Positions 43,211 through 50,399 of a DNA stretch of 64,000 nt are shown here, piece by piece (positions within the stretch are counted from its first letter, which is position 1; every line of letters begins with the position of its first letter). Position numbers and translations under genes: made by a program. The notes under the pieces were generated by a model. The model saw only the letters and a program-made list of their open reading frames with translations. It did not search any database and had not been told where the DNA came from. This DNA is from Herbinix sp. (lineage in GTDB: Bacteria > Bacillota > Clostridia > Lachnospirales > Lachnospiraceae): assembly GCA_029238935.1 (NCBI GenBank), contig JAQZBN010000003.1, positions 62,001 through 126,000 of the forward strand, read 5' to 3'.

Positions 43211-43830
43211 AAGGTTTATTATTAAAAGATGCTTTAACTTTGAAAAAGCAAGGAAAAATCATTTTGATCATGGTTGTTTTTTACACGATTTATTCTGCTT
43301 CAACAAAAAATATCAGTATGCTGGGAGCGATGGTTACCTTATTATGTGCAATGATGCCAATCACTACCCTATCTTACGATGAGTTCTGCCAATGGGATAA
43401 ATATGCACTCTCCATGCCGGTATCCCGCAATGATATCGTACTCAGTAAGTATATATTTGGTGTAATTCTTGATTTACTTGGTGTAGCGGTGGTTACGGTC
43501 ATCAGTTTAGTAATCGTACTCGTAACAAAAACGATTGATGTAAAAGAGACCCTAATCACAACGGTTGCTATCGGAGGTGTAGCATTGGTTTTTCTCTCCA
43601 TTATCCTCCCGCTCTTATTTAAGTTAGGAGTTGAGAAGGGAAGACTTATGTTAATGGTTGTCGTCTTTGTTCCTACCATGCTGGCTATGATAGCACCTAA
43701 TCTAAATCTTCCTATGCCCAGTGAGCAGATGATCAAATATGCGATCTACGCTTCACCGATTGTAGTCATCTTAATACTGCTACTTTCTATGCAGATATCT
43801 ATTCGCATTTATAATAAGAAAGAATTTTAA
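43207..43830 (+). CDS. ABC-2 type permease
   Basis: 207 residues with six membrane spans (about 18-34, 42-58, 84-108, 118-140, 148-166, 176-197). The N-terminus MKGLLLKDALTLKK and the SYDEFCQWDKYALSMP segment are typical of ABC2_membrane permeases beside YtrA-type regulators. Last gene of the three-gene operon; ATGA overlap with the ATPase. Substrate unknown; these transporters often protect against lipid-II-binding compounds. Confidence 0.88.
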   Translation: MKGLLLKDALTLKKQGKIILIMVVFYTIYSASTKNISMLGAMVTLLCAMMPITTLSYDEFCQWDKYALSMPVSRNDIVLSKYIFGVILDLLGVAVVTVISLVIVLVTKTIDVKETLITTVAIGGVALVFLSIILPLLFKLGVEKGRLMLMVVVFVPTMLAMIAPNLNLPMPSEQMIKYAIYASPIVVILILLLSMQISIRIYNKKEF

Positions 43831-43843
43831 CTATATTCAATTA

Positions 43844-43943
43844 AAAAGCAGGATATTCCGTCATCTTACACTCACTTAGAGATTTTACTTAGCTATGCTA
43901 CTAATCATAGCTCAGTGTAAGAAGTCTTGGATACCCTGCTTTT
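43844..43943. terminator. Long nested stem-loop after the ABC permease gene
   Basis: An outer 9-bp stem (43844-43852 with 43935-43943), a middle 8-bp stem (43865-43872 with 43914-43921) and a small inner GCTATG/CATAGC stem make a 100-base imperfect palindrome ending in TTTT. Probably a terminator for both flanking convergent genes, but longer than usual. Confidence 0.55.
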
Positions 43944-43996
43944 ACTAATATAAAAACAACTTTAATCTTAAATTGAATGAATAATCATCTTTTTTG

Positions 43997-44959
43997 TTAC
44001 TTTTTAAATTTTAACAGTAATGCCAATCCTGCAAATAATCCAGCATAGGATACATAAAAATATGGCTTACGGGAATCCCCTGTCTTAGGAAAATCCTCGG
44101 TTTCTGTATTTCTTTCAAAATAATAAGTAATGCGATAATAATCCGTTTGATTTGTTGCTTTGATTGTATAAATTCCTGCATTTACATGATACACATGTTG
44201 ATATACTGTATCGTTGATTATAATATCCGTCTTCTTTATCCTATTTCCATCTTTATCATATAACGCGATATTGGTTGGTTCTTCCGTATCATAATTATCA
44301 GTGGTTATCGTTACGGTCCCATTCCCTGGTACTGCAATCTCATAATTGGTAGGCTCTTCATCCACCACAGCGGTGAACGCCTGCTTGCTCTGCATAAGGG
44401 TACGATCTTCCCCATTATAATATTGAACACTGAATTTAAGCTGGAGATCCTCTTCTTCCTCATACTCCGGTGCCCTTAGTTTCATATAGTAAAAATCAGC
44501 CTCTGGTACATTAAAATGATAAAAATAATCGTACACTTCATCGCTTTCATAATAATTTTCGACCGGGATGGTGCAGGCTGCATCCTTATAAATTGCTGGT
44601 TCAATGATACTTCCAGTCTCATAGTTCATTACACCGATATAATAATGGATACGGCCTCTCCCTGAGACAGGAAGTGCTACAGTAATCCCTTCCTCCTTCC
44701 TATCAGAAGGTAATAAAAGTTCATGAAATGTAATCTGATCTAATTCCTCATTGGTTCCTTCCTCCAAATAATCAGGAGTAATCGTATAAAATGCTTCCGA
44801 TGCAGCTTCTTGTATCACTGTAGCCCCAGCTACGGTGCCTGACACCATATTGGACACCATATTGGACACCATATTGATGGGAACCATATTAATCGATAAA
44901 ACACAAAAGAGAACAAAACTTTTTATCACAGATTTCTTATCAATATTATGTTTTTTCAT
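43997..44959 (-). CDS. Secreted protein with FPKTGD sortase-type anchor
   Basis: 320 residues. A signal peptide whose hydrophobic part includes Asn-Met-Val-Ser repeats is followed by a beta-rich extracellular region and a C-terminal FPKTGD motif, membrane span and Lys tail (residues about 290-320). The central part has GRGRIHYYIGVMNYE and a VPGNGTVTITTDNYDTE segment that looks like a PPC- or Ig-like beta domain. No catalytic motif. Like the MPKTGE protein at 4071, it should be wall- or membrane-bound. AAGGGATG precedes the ATG. Confidence 0.75.
   Translation of the reverse strand: MKKHNIDKKSVIKSFVLFCVLSINMVPINMVSNMVSNMVSGTVAGATVIQEAASEAFYTITPDYLEEGTNEELDQITFHELLLPSDRKEEGITVALPVSGRGRIHYYIGVMNYETGSIIEPAIYKDAACTIPVENYYESDEVYDYFYHFNVPEADFYYMKLRAPEYEEEEDLQLKFSVQYYNGEDRTLMQSKQAFTAVVDEEPTNYEIAVPGNGTVTITTDNYDTEEPTNIALYDKDGNRIKKTDIIINDTVYQHVYHVNAGIYTIKATNQTDYYRITYYFERNTETEDFPKTGDSRKPYFYVSYAGLFAGLALLLKFKK
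44841..44876 (-). repeat. Tandem 12-bp repeat in a signal peptide
   Basis: GACACCATATTG occurs three times in a row, with a degenerate fourth copy at 44879-44890. On the minus strand it codes for repeated Asn-Met-Val-Ser in the hydrophobic part of the signal peptide. In-frame slippage could change signal peptide length. Confidence 0.85.
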
Positions 44960-45103
44960 CGTACATCCCTTTCTTAGGATTATATTTGAGTTATTAGAGC
45001 TTTTTGTTATTTATCATTTTTATAATGAAGTTAAGCAGTTAATTATGATGTACTATTCCTTCTACTCAATAGACGAATATTCAAATTAAAAAGTTTCAAA
45101 AAA

Positions 45104-45148
45104 AGAGCTAATAAAAGTAAATGGTTATACATTACTTTTACCAGCTCT
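45104..45148 (-). terminator. Terminator of the manA transcript
   Basis: A stem of 6 bp (45104-45109 with 45143-45148) continued by 9 bp (45112-45120 with 45132-45140), followed by seven T on the minus strand. It lies about 200 bases after the manA stop. Confidence 0.75.
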
Positions 45149-45351
45149 CAATGATAAATAATTAAGTTGCGAAAGAAGATCTTCTTTTTCTCCTCCAACA
45201 GCACATAAATGCCTTTAGACCCATATTGTAAGCCATCGATCGGACTATCGCTTTGTGCAACACCAAAGAAGGACTTTCCCGCTCATTTATTGTAATGATT
45301 TACAAAAACGTAAAAGATTATTTAGAAAAAGTAAAACAAATATCCCCTTAT

Positions 45352-46284
45352 TTATAAATGCGAAACAATCAGATTCATAGTTCCTTCTAATCGATAAGTA
45401 CCATAACCGGAAGGAAGAATAAAATGATCCCCCTTCTTGATTGAAATACCATCAATTTCTCCGGTACCATCGATTACGCTGACATTTAAAAACAACTGGT
45501 CTTGAATAAATTCCTGCTCCCCATGAAGGTCTATCTTCTTAACCGTGTAAAAGCCGCAGCGTATTAACTCTTGTACTTCACAATCCCCTGTTTTATCAAG
45601 TTTTCCACTTGCTAAAACATCGACATGAGGACATCCGATTACATCAATACTTTTTTCAATATGAAGTTCTCTTGGTTTACCATTATCCAATCTGTCATAA
45701 TCATACAGACGATAGGTAACATCGCTGCTTTGCTGCGTCTCCAAGATTACTGTACCACCCTTGATTGCATGAACTGTTCCCGGTTCGATCTGAAAGAAAT
45801 CACCCTTTTGAATGGGTCTTAATTTGATTAAATCCGTCCAACGACGATCCCCAATCATTGCTTTTAATTCCTCTTTATCTTTTGCATTGTGTCCGATGAC
45901 GATATTCCCGTCCTCCTCACAATCTAAGATGTACCAGCATTCCGTCTTTCCAAGAGATCCGTTCTCATGTTCTTTCGCATACGCATCATCCGGATGCACT
46001 TGGATACTAAGATCATTCTTTGCATCGATAATTTTAATTAATAGAGGGAACACTTCCCCTGGTGCATTTCCAAACAATTCTTTGTGGTTCTCCCAAAGAT
46101 CGCTTAAATGTTTCCCTTCATAGGTACCATTTTTAATCGTACAATCCCCATTTTTATGTGCACTGATGGCCCAACATTCTCCTGTATGATCGGATGGAAT
46201 GGTATATCCAAAATCCGTTGCTAATTTATTGCCACCCCATATCATTGACTTAAATACCGGTTCTAAAAATAATATTTCCTTCAT
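45352..46284 (-). CDS. manA: Mannose-6-phosphate isomerase, class I
   Basis: 310 residues, typical of the short Firmicute enzyme. Zinc ligands are visible in QVHPDD (His near 97), KTECWY (Glu) and GTVHAI (His near 172); the substrate-binding Arg lies in the TYRLYDYDR segment. Interconverts mannose-6-P and fructose-6-P, feeding mannose into glycolysis or making mannose-6-P for GDP-mannose. AAAGGAG precedes the ATG. A LacI-type operator sits 20 bases upstream, and the LacI regulator gene precedes it on the same strand. Confidence 0.93.
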   Translation of the reverse strand: MKEILFLEPVFKSMIWGGNKLATDFGYTIPSDHTGECWAISAHKNGDCTIKNGTYEGKHLSDLWENHKELFGNAPGEVFPLLIKIIDAKNDLSIQVHPDDAYAKEHENGSLGKTECWYILDCEEDGNIVIGHNAKDKEELKAMIGDRRWTDLIKLRPIQKGDFFQIEPGTVHAIKGGTVILETQQSSDVTYRLYDYDRLDNGKPRELHIEKSIDVIGCPHVDVLASGKLDKTGDCEVQELIRCGFYTVKKIDLHGEQEFIQDQLFLNVSVIDGTGEIDGISIKKGDHFILPSGYGTYRLEGTMNLIVSHL

Positions 46285-46303
46285 GGTTAACTCCTTTTTT
46301 TTA

Positions 46304-46319
46304 AAGTTATCGTTAACTT
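46304..46319 (-). promoter_or_regulatory. LacI-type operator upstream of manA
   Basis: On the minus strand AAGTTAACGATAACTT: inverted GTTA/TAAC arms around a CG-containing centre, much like the gluconate-repressor operator of the LacI family. It is 20 bases before the manA start codon and next to the LacI regulator gene. Confidence 0.6.
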
Positions 46320-46363
46320 AATATGACTTTAATTAAGTTTATATTTTGCAAAGCTAAGTTCCA

Positions 46364-47371
46364 TTATCTGGTAGCCTTTGTTACGGAGGCTCCTTTTACT
46401 ATTCTTACACTTACTACTTTTCTACCAAAATCTGCTTTTGGATGTTTCATCTTCTTGATGATTGAATTAACAGCCATCTCAGACATTGCATCAACATTAA
46501 CCTCTACGGTTGTGATCGGAGGATTACTAAGCGCTGCATATACATAATTATCATAACCTACAACGGATACATCCTCCGGAACTTGATATCCTGCTTTCTT
46601 TAATTCAAGAATGAGATAATAGGCAATTTCGTCACAGTTGCAGACAAATGCAGTAGGCATATCCTTTGGAAGCTTAAGTTCACAGAATTTACCCTTTTCG
46701 TCTCGGTCACTAATAATCCAGTCTTCATTTACCGCAATTTTATTTTGCAATAAAGCTTTATAATACCCGATATATCGGTCCATAATACTACGAGTTGCAT
46801 CCCTATTTCCAACAAAACCAATTTTAGTATGTCCTTCTGAGATAAGATAGTTTGTAATCTCAAAAGCTCCATAAAAGCTGTCACTTACAATGGAATCCAC
46901 CGGAAAATGCTCGTCCGTAAAATCCAGGAAAACAAACGGAAACCCGGCTTGATCAATACGCTCGATAAAATCCCTATCCATTTGTCCCAGTATAATGATA
47001 CCATCTACTTTATTATTCTGAAGAACCTGTGGTAATATTCCCCCCATTTCCATCTCTTCCGGTATTACCTCAAGGATTCCAAAATAATTCATTGTCATAA
47101 GATCCTTCATGAGCCTTTGGTATATCTTTGTATAGAATGCTCTGTCATGCATGAAACGATCCGCAACCAGAATTCCGATATTATAGTTCATACCTTCCTT
47201 CATACTTTTTGCAATAATATTATAACGGTATCCCATTTCTTCAGCCTTTTGCTTGATTGTATCTCGGACTGCTTCACTGACACCCTCTTTACCTGATAAC
47301 GCTTTGGAAACCGTAACTGTACTGACTCCCAACTGCTCGGCAACGTCTTTCATTGTAATATTTTTGCCCAT
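46364..47371 (-). CDS. LacI-family transcriptional regulator
   Basis: 335 residues. The N-terminal HTH is complete (TMKDVAEQLGVSTVTVSKAL, residues 6-25, then hinge). The ligand-binding domain has GFVGNRDATRS, VPEDVSVVGYDNYVYAALSNP and the usual C-terminal EMAVNSII. It probably responds to a sugar or sugar phosphate and controls manA, whose upstream DNA holds a LacI-type operator. The gene ends 80 bases before manA on the same strand. Confidence 0.92.
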   Translation of the reverse strand: MGKNITMKDVAEQLGVSTVTVSKALSGKEGVSEAVRDTIKQKAEEMGYRYNIIAKSMKEGMNYNIGILVADRFMHDRAFYTKIYQRLMKDLMTMNYFGILEVIPEEMEMGGILPQVLQNNKVDGIIILGQMDRDFIERIDQAGFPFVFLDFTDEHFPVDSIVSDSFYGAFEITNYLISEGHTKIGFVGNRDATRSIMDRYIGYYKALLQNKIAVNEDWIISDRDEKGKFCELKLPKDMPTAFVCNCDEIAYYLILELKKAGYQVPEDVSVVGYDNYVYAALSNPPITTVEVNVDAMSEMAVNSIIKKMKHPKADFGRKVVSVRIVKGASVTKATR

Positions 47372-47549
47372 CTGATCACCCTTCCTAATTTGATCATAAC
47401 CCTATTAACTTATTAATTAATTTGCTTAATTATAACAAATTATTACTTAATTACAATGTTAATTATGCAATAATCTTAGTATTTTATGATATATAAATTC
47501 ATGGCATCCCTGATCATGAATACTTGGATGCAGGATATATAAATGAAGC

Positions 47550-47578
47550 AAAAAACTCGACTCATGAAGGAGTCGAGT
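47550..47578 (-). terminator. Terminator of the small membrane protein gene
   Basis: 9-bp perfect stem (47555-47563 with 47570-47578) followed by five T on the minus strand. Confidence 0.8.
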
Positions 47579-47589
47579 GAAAAATCTCT

Positions 47590-47844
47590 CTAAAACAACT
47601 GCCCGGTAGCACCAAGATAGGCACCGATGGCAGAATTCACTAACGAAAATAGCAAACCGAGACTACTTAATACAATCCCCGCAATTGCCATTCCTTTATA
47701 AATTGATTTCAGTCCCAGAATTCCTAGAACCAAGCCAACAATAGTGATCGGTAATCCAAATAAAGGAATGCACCATGCCAACAAACCTATGATACCAAGT
47801 ACTAACGATGCTATTGCCAAACCTTTATGTCTCTTAACCTCCAT
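47590..47844 (-). CDS. Small membrane protein, DUF4190-like
   Basis: 84 residues with two long hydrophobic spans: residues about 10-45 (IASLVLGIIGLLAWCIPLFG and the following VGLVLGILGL) and 50-78. Pattern and Gly spacing match DUF4190-type two-span proteins of Firmicutes, which have no known function. Single gene with its own terminator; the stop is 11 bases before the hairpin. Confidence 0.78.
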   Translation of the reverse strand: MEVKRHKGLAIASLVLGIIGLLAWCIPLFGLPITIVGLVLGILGLKSIYKGMAIAGIVLSSLGLLFSLVNSAIGAYLGATGQLF

Positions 47845-47979
47845 TGTAGTTTATCTCCCCTTCTATGTAATATGCTTGCAATATAGAAGAGTCTTACAAG
47901 CATATAGTTCAGATGATCTTCCTAACATTACAAAACGATTTGTAATTCTCGCTTCTTCACTTTATTAATTCACAACTAC

Positions 47980-48366
47980 CTATTGTGCATCAGAAACCAC
48001 TGCAATCACTTCTACTTCACATAGTACATCCTTTGGAAGTTTCTGAACTGCAACACAGGAACGAGCCGGTTTGCTAACGAAGTAGTTCGCATATACGGAA
48101 TTAAAAGCAGCAAAATCATCCATGCTTTTTAAGAAACATGTGGTTTTGATTACTTGTTGAAAGGAAGTACCGGCTGCTTCTAAGATAGCCGCAATGTTTT
48201 TCATTACTTGTTCTGCTTGTACAGTAATGTCTCCTTCAACAACTTCACCTGTTGCCGGATTAATCGGTACTTGCCCCGATGTATATAACAGATTTCCTTG
48301 AATGATAGCCTGGGAATAGGGTCCAATGGCTGCCGGAGCTTGTTCCGTATAAATTACTTTTAACAT
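47980..48366 (-). CDS. ridA: RidA-family enamine/imine deaminase
   Basis: 128 residues. IGPYSQAI near residue 17, [10 protein letters not shown] near 33, and the conserved Arg in [24 protein letters not shown] identify the RidA/YjgF family. It hydrolyses reactive enamines such as 2-aminoacrylate to keto acids, protecting PLP enzymes. Monocistronic, with GGAGG before the ATG. Confidence 0.93.
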   Translation of the reverse strand: MLKVIYTEQAPAAIGPYSQAIIQGNLLYTSGQVPINPATGEVVEGDITVQAEQVMKNIAAILEAAGTSFQQVIKTTCFLKSMDDFAAFNSVYANYFVSKPARSCVAVQKLPKDVLCEVEVIAVVSDAQ

Positions 48367-48475
48367 GGTGTATTCCTCCTAAGATGTATAATTTTACAAT
48401 TATTATAAGAATTTTTGAAAATGAAGTCAATGACAAGTTCCAATCATTCGTTATTTTTGTCTATTGCAGAAAGAT

Positions 48476-48514
48476 ATCTGCAGGATAACTAAAATTAATT
48501 TTTATCCTGCAGAT
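48476..48514 (-). terminator. Stem-loop between the kinase-like and ridA genes
   Basis: 13-bp perfect stem (48476-48488 with 48502-48514). It lies upstream of the ridA start and downstream of the kinase-like gene, whose minus-strand transcript it would follow. Confidence 0.65.
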
Positions 48515-48577
48515 GTCATATTTCTAATATCTCTAAAATTCTATCTTAATTATTATTCTAAAATTCAATTAATTCAA

Positions 48578-49162
48578 TTATGTTTCTAGTATTGTTACAA
48601 TTCGCTCCATGGATTCTTGATATTCGTCGTCGGAGGAATTTTTAAAAATTAACAGATCATCGATTACCTTGGGATCATCCAAAGTCGTAGGGATGTTGAA
48701 ATTACACTCTGCAATATATTCTTCCCAATGAGCTAACTTCCAAGTATCACGGTCTGAATTTCTGGTTATCATTCTTTGACGGCATACTTCAATTGAAGTG
48801 TCTACCCAGATAACTACCAGTCTTGCATTCTTTTCCTTTAACTTGCTTTTTAATTCATTGATATAATTCATATCTCTGATTTCTCTTGTAAACGGAGCAT
48901 TAATTAATACAATATCATCATAGTCCAGCGCCTCTAATGCCATGGTAACGATTACCTCATACTCATAATCCCGAATATTAGCTTCAAAGAAATCAGAACT
49001 TCTGTCGTAAGGCTCACCTGCCACCCTAAATATCTGTTTTGACAAGCCAATCAACGAATCTTTGTCCAAATACACTACATGCTTTAAAGTTTTTGATAGC
49101 TGTTTTGAGATATAAGTTTTACCGCAGGCTGGCGGTGATGTTACTAAAATCAAGCGTTTCAT
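48578..49162 (-). CDS. P-loop AAA_33-type kinase
   Basis: 194 residues. Walker A is SPPACGKTYIS (residues 9-19), and VIWVDTSIEVCRQRMITRN provides the lid-like Arg segment seen in zeta-toxin, gluconate kinase and related small-molecule kinases. No antitoxin-like gene is beside it, so a housekeeping phosphotransferase is more likely than a toxin. The stop is close to a terminator-like hairpin. Substrate unknown. Confidence 0.75.
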   Translation of the reverse strand: MKRLILVTSPPACGKTYISKQLSKTLKHVVYLDKDSLIGLSKQIFRVAGEPYDRSSDFFEANIRDYEYEVIVTMALEALDYDDIVLINAPFTREIRDMNYINELKSKLKEKNARLVVIWVDTSIEVCRQRMITRNSDRDTWKLAHWEEYIAECNFNIPTTLDDPKVIDDLLIFKNSSDDEYQESMERIVTILET

Positions 49163-49219
49163 TTGAAAATCCTCCTCTACTTATCGTATTTTTCATTCTT
49201 ACTTTTGTATCTTTATTGA

Positions 49220-50242
49220 TTACTTTCCTCTTACGTATTGAACCGGCCAAGGAATTTCCTCTCGCAATTCTTTCGCTGCTTGTAGAGGCCAATAGGGATT
49301 TCTCAAAAGCTCTCTTCCAAGGAAGACGAAATCAGCCCGATCATTCTGTAATATTTCCTCTGCCATCAAAGGCGAAGTAATAAGACCTCCTGCTATCACA
49401 GGCAGTGCTGTGAAGCTGCGAACTGTTTCTGCACACTTCACCTGATATCCCGGATAGATCTTCATATTTTGCGTAGGAATAACTCCACCGGAGCTGACAT
49501 CGACGAGATCGATTCCTTCTATTTTTAGACTTTGCAGCATCTCAGCCATAATGAGTTCATGATTTCCACCATCCCCATAATCCTTTGCAGACACACGCAC
49601 AAGTAAAGGTTTTTCCTTTGGCCAAACCTGGCCTACCTCTCTTAGGATCTCTTTCAGGAAGCGTATTCTATTTTCCGGACTTCCCCCATATTCATCGGTA
49701 CGTTGATTGGTAAGTGGTGATAAGAATTCGCTGATGAGATACCCGTGGGCTCCGTGTAATTCTATTACATCAAAGCCTGCCTGATCTGCTCTTCTCGCTG
49801 CTTCCTTAAAAGCGGTTATGACAGATGCAATATCCTCTTTTGTCATTTCCATGGGAACCCGGTAGCTATCGCTAAACGGTATTGCACTGGGAGCAATGGA
49901 AGGTTCAGCAATAACCTCTGATTTTCTTCCTGCATGAGCTAACTGAATTCCCACCTTTGCTCCATATGATTTGCATGCTTCCACAACCTTCTTAAGCCCC
50001 TCAATATGTTCCTCTTTCCAGATACCAAGGTCATGATCCGTGATACGCCCACGGTTTTCAACTCCTGTTGCCTCCAGAATAATGAGCCCAACGCCTCCTA
50101 CCGCTCTGGTTGCATAATGAATCATATGAAAATCATTTGCGTAGCCTTCGAGATCTGCGCTATACATACACATAGGAGCCATAACAATTCGATTTTTTAC
50201 TTGTAAATTCTTAATCTGAAACTCTGTGAATAGCTTTGACAT
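49220..50242 (-). CDS. namA: NADPH dehydrogenase, old yellow enzyme family (YqjM/NamA type)
   Basis: 340 residues forming an FMN-binding TIM barrel. PMCMYSAD (residues 23-30) has the Cys and Tyr that mark the YqjM class; HAGRKSE, HGAHGYLISEFLSP and YGGSPENRIRF line the active site. Reduces activated C=C bonds of enones and nitro compounds with NADPH. AGGAGAA precedes the start. Stands alone, 58 bases upstream of the P-loop kinase gene on the same strand. Confidence 0.92.
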   Translation of the reverse strand: MSKLFTEFQIKNLQVKNRIVMAPMCMYSADLEGYANDFHMIHYATRAVGGVGLIILEATGVENRGRITDHDLGIWKEEHIEGLKKVVEACKSYGAKVGIQLAHAGRKSEVIAEPSIAPSAIPFSDSYRVPMEMTKEDIASVITAFKEAARRADQAGFDVIELHGAHGYLISEFLSPLTNQRTDEYGGSPENRIRFLKEILREVGQVWPKEKPLLVRVSAKDYGDGGNHELIMAEMLQSLKIEGIDLVDVSSGGVIPTQNMKIYPGYQVKCAETVRSFTALPVIAGGLITSPLMAEEILQNDRADFVFLGRELLRNPYWPLQAAKELREEIPWPVQYVRGK

Positions 50243-50399
50243 ACTGCTTCTCCTTCTTTTGATATTAATTTAATTTATGCCGGGTTTCTTTTTTATAAAC
50301 CCTTCTATTACCTTAAGTTATCTTGATTTGATTATAATAACCAGCCTCTCTTCAAAGCTTACAAACAATAGTCCGTAGGGCATGATTTTTTGAATATTT

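Noticed and set aside
45149..45351. Minus-strand open stretch of about 40 codons with Met and basic residues after manA
   Set aside because: No ribosome site, no recognised similarity and low length; perhaps a gene remnant in the manA 3' region, but not supportable.
48578..49162. Zeta-type toxin
   Set aside because: The P-loop resembles zeta toxins, but no antitoxin gene is adjacent and the neighbours are metabolic genes.
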